The position numbers and the translations under genes were made by a program. DNA of 64,000 bases from Streptomyces sp. SLBN-118. Lineage in GTDB: Bacteria; Actinomycetota; Actinomycetes; Streptomycetales; Streptomycetaceae. Below, piece by piece: positions 34,822-42,808 of the stretch. Positions within the stretch are counted from its first letter, which is position 1. Every line of letters begins with the position of its first letter. The notes under the pieces were generated by a model. That model did not search any database and had not been told where the DNA came from. It saw only the letters and a list, made by a program, of their open reading frames with translations. The stretch is from contig NZ_VFNP01000001.1 in NCBI RefSeq assembly GCF_006715635.1, positions 2,232,001-2,296,000 on the forward strand, written 5' to 3'.

Positions 34822-36155
34822 CAGAAACCACCGCCTCCGTCGAATCCGCCCCCGCCGTCGAAGCCTCCGCCGCCTCCCCAGTCGCCTCCGCCGAAGTCGG
34901 AGGAGTTGAAGTCGGCGCCGGAGTAGTCACCACCGCCGAAGTCGCCACCGCCGTACTCCGCCGCGTACGCCGGGGTGGACAGCGCGCTGCCCAGCAGCGT
35001 GCCGACGAGCAGGCCGGGCAGGAGGCCGCCGCCGAAGTAGCCGCCCGCCCATGGGCCGTACGCGGGGCCCGCGTCCCAGTACGGGCGGTGGCCGGACGCG
35101 GTTTCGACCATGCGTGCCTGCGGGTCCTCGCCGTCCTCCAGGCGGGCCGCGTCGGCGGCGCAGACCGGGACCTCGCGGGGCATGCCGCCCGCCGGAATCC
35201 ACATCATGTCCGTCGTGGAGGGACCGTGGCGCGGGTCGAAGAAGCAGGGGGCGCGGCGCTCGGGAATGGCCTCGCCCGTGCGGCGGGCGTCCAGGACCGC
35301 GAGCGAGAACCGGCCGTCCTCAAGAGCCTGGGTGACGGGGCGTACGTCACTGGGGTGTTGGGCCGAACCCATCAGGGACTTCGCCTTGTCGTACGAGTCG
35401 AGTGCGCGCTCGTAGTCGGCGCGCATGGCATCGTCCGCGCCCTTTTCGGAGGGGTGGAAGTCGAGCCGGTCGAGTTCCTCGCCGAAGGCGGTGATGTCCT
35501 CGTCGACGACGACGCGCAGCTTGTCGAGAGCGGCCCGCTCCTCCGCGGCCTTCCGCTGGCGGTTGCGGCGGACGATCGTGTACGCGCCCGCACCGCCTGC
35601 GGCCAGGACCGCGCCGAGCACGACCAGGGTTCCGTAGTCCGTCCCGTCGTCGGGGCCTGCACCCCACGAGGCGGGAGCGCTGCCGCGCAGCTGGGGAAGG
35701 GCCTGGTCGACGAAGTTGTTCAGCTGGGTTTCGGCGTCGGTGCCAGGGGGCGTCCTGACCGCGGTGACCAGGTTCCGCACGGCCTGGCCGGACATGACAC
35801 TGCGGTCCGCTCCCGCGTTGAAACCGTTGCCGAGACGGACGGCGTACAGGCCGGTGATGCCGGTCTCGGTACGGAGGTTGCGCAGGACCGAGCCCGGCGG
35901 GAACTCCGCGGCATTGGGGAGGACGGCCACGAAGAGGGGCTTGTCGGCGTCCTTGATCTTCTTGGCGAGGGCGTCGGCGTCGGCCTTCGAGAGCTGGCCG
36001 GAGGCGCGGGGATCGACGTAGACCGGGCTCTTCTTCAGCGCTGCCGCCACTGTCTCGGGGCCGGTGGCCGCGTGCGCTTCCGGCGTCGCGAGGAGGGCGG
36101 TCGCGGGGAAGGCGAGCAGCAGGCCGGACAGGGCGGTGAGCAGCCGGGTCTTCAT
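34821..36155 (-). CDS. TPM-domain-type membrane protein with glycine-rich tail
   Basis: 444 residues. Signal peptide ending AHAA near 30, then a TPM-like alpha/beta domain (ALKKSPVYVDPRASGQLSKA to about 150). A transmembrane helix (TLVVLGAVLAAGGAGAYTIV, about 172-191) and a charged helical cytoplasmic region follow. A second hydrophobic segment (LLPGLLVGTLLGSALS) precedes a tail of GGGDFGGGDYSGADF-type repeats ending GGGGFDGGGGF. Similar tails occur on many TPM proteins. Possibly acts in cell-envelope or photosystem-like repair chaperoning; function unknown. Coupled to the DUF1876 gene. Confidence 0.75.
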   Translation of the reverse strand: MKTRLLTALSGLLLAFPATALLATPEAHAATGPETVAAALKKSPVYVDPRASGQLSKADADALAKKIKDADKPLFVAVLPNAAEFPPGSVLRNLRTETGITGLYAVRLGNGFNAGADRSVMSGQAVRNLVTAVRTPPGTDAETQLNNFVDQALPQLRGSAPASWGAGPDDGTDYGTLVVLGAVLAAGGAGAYTIVRRNRQRKAAEERAALDKLRVVVDEDITAFGEELDRLDFHPSEKGADDAMRADYERALDSYDKAKSLMGSAQHPSDVRPVTQALEDGRFSLAVLDARRTGEAIPERRAPCFFDPRHGPSTTDMMWIPAGGMPREVPVCAADAARLEDGEDPQARMVETASGHRPYWDAGPAYGPWAGGYFGGGLLPGLLVGTLLGSALSTPAYAAEYGGGDFGGGDYSGADFNSSDFGGGDWGGGGGFDGGGGFDGGGGF

Positions 36156-36471
36156 ACTTCGACGCTACCCGAATAGGGGTGAATGCGGACAGCTCGGGCC
36201 TTACGGAACCCGAACGTGGTCGCCTGCGGCAGGCATGTTCCCGACCCCGACCCCCTACGGCCTGGCGGCCGTGGGGGGGTGCCCCCATCCCGTACCGAGG
36301 GGCTACGCCCCCTGGACCCCGTATGCGACCTTCGGCCGCATGTCCTCAATCGCCGGACGGGCTGAAATGTGCGGCTCGGCCGCACATTTGGCCCCGTGGG
36401 GGTCCCCCCGGACGAAGTCTGGGGGAGTTTGAGGAGCGGGGGTCCGGGGGCAGAGCCCCCGGGGCTGGGGA
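36156..36471. repeat. Intergenic repeat-like sequence typical of Streptomyces gene ends
   Basis: This 316-bp gap contains no gene. It holds several strong short inverted repeats (for example CCGGGGGCAGAGCCCCCGG, TGTGCGGCTCGGCCGCACA) and the string CCTCAATCGCCGGACGGGCT. I recall this string as widespread between Streptomyces genes. That recollection is unverified here. It may act as terminator for GH3 and as a dispersed repeat. Confidence 0.45.
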
Positions 36472-39400
36472 CTACCCCCGCCTGAACGCCACCGTCAGGG
36501 CGGCCACCGCTCCCGTCACGTCACCCCCCAGCGCAAGGTGATCCGCCTCCGCGAACGGCTTCGACACCGCCGCCGTCACATGCCGGCCGGTCTTCTGCTG
36601 GACGATCAGCCGCGCCTGGGAGACAAGCGCACGAGCCTCCGGGGAGTCCCCACGTCCCGCCGCCTGAAGGACCCTGGCCGCGAGGGCGATCGCCTTGAGG
36701 GTGAGTTCCCCGCCCCGCGGGGGCTTTTGCAGCGTGGTCAGACCCCACCCGTAGGGATACTGCGGGTCGTACGCCGCGTCGCCGACGTTGATCGGCAGCT
36801 GGTTCGCCGACTTGGGCCAGGTGACCGGGAGCTGCCCGGTGAAGGGCCGCTTGCCGTAGAGGACATCGGCGACTCCGTCGCCCTCCGTGCCGGGGAGCCA
36901 GGAGGCGACGAGCGCGTCGATGTCGCCGAGGCGGTCCCCGATCAGCTGGGGGCGGCCCGAGACGATCAGGACCGCGCACTTCATGGCCCCGCAGACCTTG
37001 TCGACTGCCGCCTTGTCCGCCGCGCCGAGCTCCAGGTCGTGGCCGTTGCCGACGTCGCCGATGCCCTCGGCGTACGGGGTTTCGCCGACGACGACCACTC
37101 CGACGTCATGGCCGTCCATCGGCGCGGAGGCGTCCTTGGAGTAGGTGGGGGCCGTGTCCGGCGCGGCCTTCTTCATGGCCTCCAGAATCGTCGTGCCGGT
37201 GGTGATCTTTCCGGAGGAGCCCTGCCAGGTGACGGTCCAGCCGCCGGCCTGGTTGCCGAGGTCGTCGGCATTGGACCCGGCGACGTACACCTTCTGCGAC
37301 GGCTTCAGCGGCAGGACCGCGCCGTCGTTCTTCAGCAGGACCTGGGACTTGGCGGCGGCCTCGCGTGCGACCGCACGGTGTGCGGCCGAGCCGACGGTGC
37401 CGATGTTGGCCGTGTCCGCGTACGGCTTCTCGAAGAGGCCGAGCGTGAACTTCTGCGTCAGGATCCGGGAGACCGCGTCGTCGATCCGGGCCCGGCTGAT
37501 GCGGCCCGTGTTCACCTCCTCCTGCAGCGTCCGGTGGAAGTCGGGGTATGCCGTCGGGACCATGATCATGTCGAGTCCGGCGTTGACGGACGTCCGCACA
37601 TCGCTCGCGTAGTCGCCCGGAATCTGGTCGATCGCCTGCCAGTCGCTGATGACGAATCCCTTGAAGCCCATGCGGTCCTTGAGCACGCCGTTGATCATCT
37701 CCGCACTGGCGTGCATCTTCACCGGGCCCTTGTCGTCGCCGACGATGTCGAGCGAGGAGTACGAGGGCATGACCGAGCCGGTGCCGCGCTTCACCGCTTC
37801 GGCGAAAGGCGCGAGGTGTACCGCTTCCAGCTCCTGACGGGTGACCTTGGTGATGCCCTGGTCGATCGTGTACGAGCCGGTGGTGGACGAGCCGTACTCC
37901 GTGCCGCCGTCGCCGGCGAAGTGCTTCGCGGTGGCCAGCACCTTGTCGTTGCGAGCGAGGTCCTTGCCCGAGGGCGGTCCCTGCATGCCTCTGATGACGG
38001 TCTCCATGGCGGTGACCAGCGCCGGGTCCTCGCCGAAGGACTCGTACGAGCGACCCCAGCGCTCGTCGCGGGTGACGCAGAGGCAGGGTGCGAAGTCCCA
38101 CGGAACGCCGGTGGCGCGTACTTCCTTCGCCGTCACCGCTCCGGCCTTCTCGGCGACGGCCGGGTCACGGGTGGCCCCGATGCCGATGTTGTGCGGCATG
38201 ATCGTCGACCCGATGACATTGTTGTGGCCGTGGACGGCGTCCACACCGTAGATCAGCGGGATCTGGAACCGCGTTGCCTGGGCGCGCAGTTGGTAGGCGT
38301 CCACCATCCTGGCCCAGGCCTCGGGGGCGTTGGGCGTGGGCACCGAACCGCCGCCGGAGAGCAGTGAACCGAGGTCGTAACGTGCGATGTCACCCTGCGA
38401 CTTGAGGGCGTTGCGCTCGGCCTGGGTCATCTGGCCGGCCTTCTCCGCGAGCGTCATCCGGGAGAGGAGGTCGGCGACGCGCTTCTTCACGGGGAGCCGG
38501 GCGTCGAGATACGGGAGTCCGTGAGCGTCGACGACGACCTGCGGAGTCTCGGCCGGGGGCTTGGCGCCGGTGACGGTGAGTTTGATCGGGATCGTCTCGG
38601 CGGACTCGGCCGCGGTGTCCTTCTTGGTGGCGACGGCGACGGTCCGGGACGTACCGGAGACCGATCCCGCCGGGAAGGTGACGGTGCCGGAGACCGGGGC
38701 GTAGTCCGTGCCCGCTTCGGCGGTGCCGCCCTCGGTCGTGTACGCGACGGTCACGGGCTCGTCGATCGGGCCGGATCCTGTGGTCGCCACGGAGATCTTC
38801 ACCTGGGCGGTGCCGCCCTCGTCGACCGGGTACACGGCGGCGTCGGTGACGACCTTCGCCTTCAGCGCCGGGTCGGCCTTGCCGTACAGCTCGACGCCGT
38901 CCATCGCGAACCTGCCGGGCGCGCCGGTGGGGAGTGTCAGCGCGTATCCCCAGATCTCGTTGAGGCCGAGGACCTGGTCGATGCCACCGACAGGCTGGTA
39001 GTCGGCGCGGTAGACGAAGTCGGCGAAGGGGATCTCGACGAGATGCCAGCCCTCCCAGTCGTCGGTGAACGATGTGGTCCACAGCTCGGAGGCCTCGCCG
39101 TTGGCACCGCCGTCCTTGAGCTCGAAGTTGATGCGCTTGCCGGAACCGGGCGGCAGGGGTGCGGTGTTCTGGCCGTACCACCAGAAGCGGATGCCCTGGT
39201 GCGCCGTCCAGTCGTGGGCGGGCTTGTCGAAGGCGAAGTCGTGGGTGAGGCCGCCCCAGGCGCTGATGTCATAACTGCCTTCGAGGACCTTGGCGCCTTC
39301 AGGGGCGTCCGCGCGCTCCTTGAACTCCAGCCTGGGCTGGTCGTCGGCGTCGCTGCCCCAGGTGAAGATGCCCTCGGCGGGCGGATTCGCGAAGGGGACC

Positions 39401-39558
39401 TCGCCCTCGAAGCGGTCGACGGCGACAGGGGCGGGGTCGTCGACTGCGGCGCTGGGGACAGCGGCGGCCAGGAGACCGGTGAGCACGGCGGTCGCGGCGA
39501 GCACCGCGGTTCCCCTTCCTGCTCTGCTTCGAAAGCGCGTGCGGGTGCGAGGTGGCAT
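36472..39558 (-). CDS. Secreted multidomain GH3 beta-glycosidase (CBM11-like, Calx-beta, GH3)
   Basis: 1028 residues. Signal peptide (VLAATAVLTGLLAAAVPSAA), then a CBM11/CIA30-like beta-sandwich (about 45-250). A Calx-beta-like domain follows (about 265-350; YTTEGGTAEAGTDYAPVSGT). The GH3 N-domain carries the nucleophile Asp in GFVISDWQAID (about 640) and KHFAGDGGTEYG; the GH3 C-domain closes the protein. Probably an exo-beta-glucosidase on beta-glucans or cellodextrins, anchored to polymer by the N-terminal module. AAGGAG precedes ATG 39558. It lies downstream of the LacI gene and divergent GH30 gene. Confidence 0.88.
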   Translation of the reverse strand: MPPRTRTRFRSRAGRGTAVLAATAVLTGLLAAAVPSAAVDDPAPVAVDRFEGEVPFANPPAEGIFTWGSDADDQPRLEFKERADAPEGAKVLEGSYDISAWGGLTHDFAFDKPAHDWTAHQGIRFWWYGQNTAPLPPGSGKRINFELKDGGANGEASELWTTSFTDDWEGWHLVEIPFADFVYRADYQPVGGIDQVLGLNEIWGYALTLPTGAPGRFAMDGVELYGKADPALKAKVVTDAAVYPVDEGGTAQVKISVATTGSGPIDEPVTVAYTTEGGTAEAGTDYAPVSGTVTFPAGSVSGTSRTVAVATKKDTAAESAETIPIKLTVTGAKPPAETPQVVVDAHGLPYLDARLPVKKRVADLLSRMTLAEKAGQMTQAERNALKSQGDIARYDLGSLLSGGGSVPTPNAPEAWARMVDAYQLRAQATRFQIPLIYGVDAVHGHNNVIGSTIMPHNIGIGATRDPAVAEKAGAVTAKEVRATGVPWDFAPCLCVTRDERWGRSYESFGEDPALVTAMETVIRGMQGPPSGKDLARNDKVLATAKHFAGDGGTEYGSSTTGSYTIDQGITKVTRQELEAVHLAPFAEAVKRGTGSVMPSYSSLDIVGDDKGPVKMHASAEMINGVLKDRMGFKGFVISDWQAIDQIPGDYASDVRTSVNAGLDMIMVPTAYPDFHRTLQEEVNTGRISRARIDDAVSRILTQKFTLGLFEKPYADTANIGTVGSAAHRAVAREAAAKSQVLLKNDGAVLPLKPSQKVYVAGSNADDLGNQAGGWTVTWQGSSGKITTGTTILEAMKKAAPDTAPTYSKDASAPMDGHDVGVVVVGETPYAEGIGDVGNGHDLELGAADKAAVDKVCGAMKCAVLIVSGRPQLIGDRLGDIDALVASWLPGTEGDGVADVLYGKRPFTGQLPVTWPKSANQLPINVGDAAYDPQYPYGWGLTTLQKPPRGGELTLKAIALAARVLQAAGRGDSPEARALVSQARLIVQQKTGRHVTAAVSKPFAEADHLALGGDVTGAVAALTVAFRRG

Positions 39559-39585
39559 TGCGGCTCCTTCGTGGGTCATGACGCG

Positions 39586-39706
39586 GTGACAGGGCAGGGC
39601 GTGGTGACAGGCAAGGGCGCGTGACGGCCAAGGGCGCGTGACGGGCAAGGGCGCGTGACGGGCAAGGACAGCGACTGGTCAGGGCGCGGCGACTGGTCAG
39701 GGCGCG
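39586..39706. repeat. Tandem repeat tract between GH3 and lacI-type gene
   Basis: About four copies of the 17-bp unit GTGACGGGCAAGGGCGC (39604-39671, first copy preceded by a degenerate one) run into two exact copies of the 18-bp unit GCGACTGGTCAGGGCGCG (39671-39688, 39689-39706). The second unit extends into the regulator gene and contains its stop codon. Likely a slippage-prone (VNTR) tract. Confidence 0.8.
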
Positions 39707-40671
39707 GATCGGCGGACGACCAATTCCGTCGGGAGGACGACCGGTTCCTCCGAGGCCGGGGTACCGCCGAGATGGGCGAGCAGCATCCGCGCCGCCGTTT
39801 CGCCCATCTCCCGCATGGGCTGGCGCACGGTCGTCAGGGGCGGTTCGGTCTGCTGCGCGACGGGCAGGTCGTCGAAGCCGACGACGGCGATGTCGTCGGG
39901 CACGCTCCGGCCGGCGGCACGCAGGGCCCGCAGCACGCCGACCGCGCTGAGGTCGTTGTGCGCGAAGACGGAGTCGAAAGGGGTGCCGTCGGCGAGGTGC
40001 CGTTCGACCGCGAGCTGTCCGGAGAGCTCGGTGAAGTCGCCCTCGGCGATCAGAGGGGTCGGCAGGACGCCGCGGAAGCCGTCGAGCCGGTCGCGTACGC
40101 AGCCGAAGTGGCGGCGGCCGGTGACGATCAGCGGGCGGGTGCGGCCCGAGGCCAGCAGATGCCGGGCAGCCGAGGCTCCGCCCTCCAGGTTGGTGGTCGC
40201 GACGGAGGGGAATTCGGGGTGGTGGCCGCGGTCGTCGATGAGGACGACCGGGAGGCCCTTTCGGTGCTTCGCGGTGATCGTGCCGAGGGTGTTCTCCGGT
40301 TCGATCACGAGGAGTCCGTCGAAGGCGCGGGCCGAGACCTGGCTGGTGAAGCGCTCGACGGACTCGGCGCCGCGGTTGCAGGTGAAGAGCAGCAGTCCGT
40401 AGCCGGCGGCCTCGACGGTGTCGACGACTCCCTGGAGAACCTCGCCCATCCAGGGCCAGGTGAGCGGGGGCGTGAGCATCCCGACCGTACGGCTGGCGCC
40501 GCGGGCCAGGCCGACGGCGCCGCTGCTGGGTACATACCCGAGGCTTGCGATCACTTCACGAACACGGGCGGCCGTGCCGGAGTCCACTTCGCCCTTGGTG
40601 TTCAGGACACGGGACACAGTGGTCTTGCTGACCCCGGCCTCCCGTGCGACGTCGGCGATCGTGACTCGCAT
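39697..40671 (-). CDS. LacI-family sugar-responsive transcriptional regulator
   Basis: 324 residues. N-terminal HTH TIADVAREAGVSKTTVSRVL and hinge ARGASRTVGML, then a periplasmic-binding-protein-like effector domain (FDGLLVIEPENTLG, VFAHNDLSAVGVL, VVGFDDLPVAQQTEPPLT). It sits between GH3 (downstream, same strand) and the divergent GH30 gene, so it most likely represses one or both and responds to a glucan-derived sugar. Its last codons lie in a tandem repeat, so the C-terminus could vary between strains. Confidence 0.9.
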   Translation of the reverse strand: MRVTIADVAREAGVSKTTVSRVLNTKGEVDSGTAARVREVIASLGYVPSSGAVGLARGASRTVGMLTPPLTWPWMGEVLQGVVDTVEAAGYGLLLFTCNRGAESVERFTSQVSARAFDGLLVIEPENTLGTITAKHRKGLPVVLIDDRGHHPEFPSVATTNLEGGASAARHLLASGRTRPLIVTGRRHFGCVRDRLDGFRGVLPTPLIAEGDFTELSGQLAVERHLADGTPFDSVFAHNDLSAVGVLRALRAAGRSVPDDIAVVGFDDLPVAQQTEPPLTTVRQPMREMGETAARMLLAHLGGTPASEEPVVLPTELVVRRSAP

Positions 40672-40830
40672 CGGGGCCTCCGCGTCGAGGTGGTGGGCGG
40701 TGCTGGAACCGGTCCCGGAACCGGTCCCGGGGTCTGGGCGGTGAGTTAACCCCGGGGGAAGAATGCCGTCAATACTTCACGCCGAGATTGGTCAGATCTC
40801 AACTCCCACGCGGATCTTGGCCGTTATGCG

Positions 40831-40843
40831 TTCAGGTCCTGAA
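40831..40843. promoter_or_regulatory. Palindrome upstream of GH30 gene, candidate operator
   Basis: TTCAGGTCCTGAA is a perfect 6+1+6 inverted repeat in the 253-bp region between the LacI gene and the GH30 gene. A TTGACG hexamer (40855-40860) that could be a -35 lies 11 bp beyond it. Confidence 0.4.
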
Positions 40844-40924
40844 TACACAAAGCCTTGACGTCGGTACCCAACGGCAGTTCACTCACGCACGTCCCCCACA
40901 CCACTGCCGGAGAGGGCCCAGCCC

Positions 40925-42796
40925 ATGGCGCGACGTACGAGAACGATCAGGATCCTGCTCGCATCCGCCCTGGCCGCCGCGGGACTGACCGGTCTGACGA
41001 CCGGCTCGGCGCAGGCCGCGGGCGAGCAGGTGAACATCTGGCTCACCACCACCGACGACGCCGGCGGCAGGCACGTCACACGCGGGCTCCAGCAACAGAC
41101 GCCCCTCACCTTCCAGGCGGGCAGCGGCGGTTCGGGCACCAACATCACCGTCGACGAGAACACCCGCTTCCAGACCTTCACCGGCGGCGGAGCCTCCTTC
41201 ACAGACACCGCGGCCTGGCTGATGAAGAGCAGCGGTGCACTGTCGCAGGCGACCCGCGACGAGACAATGAAGAAGCTCTTCTCCCCCACCGAGGGAATCG
41301 GGCTCTCCTTCGTCCGCAATCCGATGGGCGGCTCCGACCTGGCCCGCTTCGGCTACACCTACGACGACATCCCCGCGGGCCAGAGTGATCCCTCGCTGTC
41401 GAAGTTCTCCGTGGCGCACGATCTCGCCGACGTCCTTCCGCTGACCGGGCAGGCCAAGCGGCTCAACCCGGCGCTGACGACCGTGGCATCGCCGTGGACC
41501 GCGCCCGCGTGGATGAAGGACAGCGGACAACTCAACGGCGGCTGGCTGAAGTCGGAGTTCTACGGCACCTACGCCGACTACTTCGTGAAGTATCTCCAGG
41601 CCTACCGCGACCAGGGCATCCCGGTCGACTACGTCACCGCTCAGAACGAGCCGACCTGCTGCGACGGCTATCCGTCGATGAGCTGGAACGCCTCGGGTCT
41701 GGCCTACTTCACCAAGAGCGAACTGCTGCCCAGGCTCCGCTCGGCGGGCCTGCCCACCAAGGTGCTCGCGCACGACTGGAACTGGGACACCTACGACGCG
41801 TACGCCGCGGCCACGGTGAATGACGCGGCGGTGCGCAGCCATCCGAACTTCGGCGGGATCGCCTGGCACGGCTACGGCGGCAACGTGTCCCGGCAGACCG
41901 AGGTGCACAACCAGTACCCGCAGCTGGACGCCTTCCAGACCGAGCACTCGGGCGGCACCTGGATCGGCAACCAGCAGCGCGAGGACATGCTGAACATCGT
42001 CGACTACACCCGTAACTGGGCGAAGTCGGTGACCAAATGGTCCCTGGCCGTCGACCAGAACCGGGGTCCGCACAACGGCGGCTGCGGCGTCTGCGACGGG
42101 CTGATCACCGTCCACAACGGGGACAGCAGGCATGGCCAGGTCGACTACATGATCGAGTACTACACCATGGGCCACCTCACGAAGTTCGTCCGGCCCGGCG
42201 CCCAGCGGATCGCCTCCTCGGCGAGCTCGGCCGTGCCGAACGTGGCCTGGCGCAACCCGGACGGTTCGAAGGCGCTGATCGCGTACAACGACTCCTCGTC
42301 GGCGCAGTCCCTCACCGTCAACTGGGGCGGGCAGCACGCCACGTACTCGCTGCCCGGCAGGACATCCGCGACCTTCACCTGGTCGGGCACGCAGGGCGGC
42401 GGTACGGACACGACGGGCAGCCTCGTCGGACTGGCCGGAAAGTGCCTCGACGTGGCGGGCGGCTCCAGCGCGGACGGTACGGCCGTACAGCTGTGGGACT
42501 GCAACGGCTCGGCCGCCCAGCGCTGGACGGTCCGCTCCGACGGCACCGTCCAGGCGCTCGGCAAGTGCCTTGACGTGACCGCGGGATCGACAGCGGACGG
42601 CGCGAAGGTCCAGCTGTACGGGTGCAACGGCTCGGGCGCGCAGCAGTGGCGGTGGCAGGCGTCCACCGGCGACCTGGTCAACGCCCCGGCCGACAAGTGC
42701 CTGGACGTGAGTGACCATTCGACGGCGAACGGCGCCCGGTCCCAGATCTGGTCGTGCACGGGAGCCGCCAACCAGAAGTGGCGGCTCCAGCCCTGA
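40925..42796 (+). CDS. Secreted GH30 glycosidase with ricin-type CBM13
   Basis: 623 residues. Signal peptide (ILLASALAAAGLTGLTTGSAQA), then GH30 (GTNITVDENTRFQTFTGGGA; acid/base Glu in VTAQNEPT near 241; nucleophile Glu in FQTEHSGGTW near 339). A GH30-type beta-sandwich is followed by CBM13 from about 499 with three QxW-type repeats (GKCLDVAGGSSADGTAVQLW, GKCLDVTAGSTADGAKVQLY, DKCLDVSDHSTANGARSQIW). Family activities include beta-1,6-glucanase, glucosylceramidase and xylanase; activity here is undetermined. It is divergent from the LacI gene and ends 12 bp from the convergent cimA. Confidence 0.9.
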   Translation: MARRTRTIRILLASALAAAGLTGLTTGSAQAAGEQVNIWLTTTDDAGGRHVTRGLQQQTPLTFQAGSGGSGTNITVDENTRFQTFTGGGASFTDTAAWLMKSSGALSQATRDETMKKLFSPTEGIGLSFVRNPMGGSDLARFGYTYDDIPAGQSDPSLSKFSVAHDLADVLPLTGQAKRLNPALTTVASPWTAPAWMKDSGQLNGGWLKSEFYGTYADYFVKYLQAYRDQGIPVDYVTAQNEPTCCDGYPSMSWNASGLAYFTKSELLPRLRSAGLPTKVLAHDWNWDTYDAYAAATVNDAAVRSHPNFGGIAWHGYGGNVSRQTEVHNQYPQLDAFQTEHSGGTWIGNQQREDMLNIVDYTRNWAKSVTKWSLAVDQNRGPHNGGCGVCDGLITVHNGDSRHGQVDYMIEYYTMGHLTKFVRPGAQRIASSASSAVPNVAWRNPDGSKALIAYNDSSSAQSLTVNWGGQHATYSLPGRTSATFTWSGTQGGGTDTTGSLVGLAGKCLDVAGGSSADGTAVQLWDCNGSAAQRWTVRSDGTVQALGKCLDVTAGSTADGAKVQLYGCNGSGAQQWRWQASTGDLVNAPADKCLDVSDHSTANGARSQIWSCTGAANQKWRLQP

Positions 42797-42808
42797 CCCG
42801 TCCGGCCG

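Noticed and set aside
36538..38367. Open frame opposite the GH3 gene
   Set aside because: No domain, no ribosome-binding site, and fully inside GH3.
39586..39706. Possible CRISPR array
   Set aside because: Units follow each other without spacers, and unit length changes from 17 to 18 bp; it is a plain tandem repeat.
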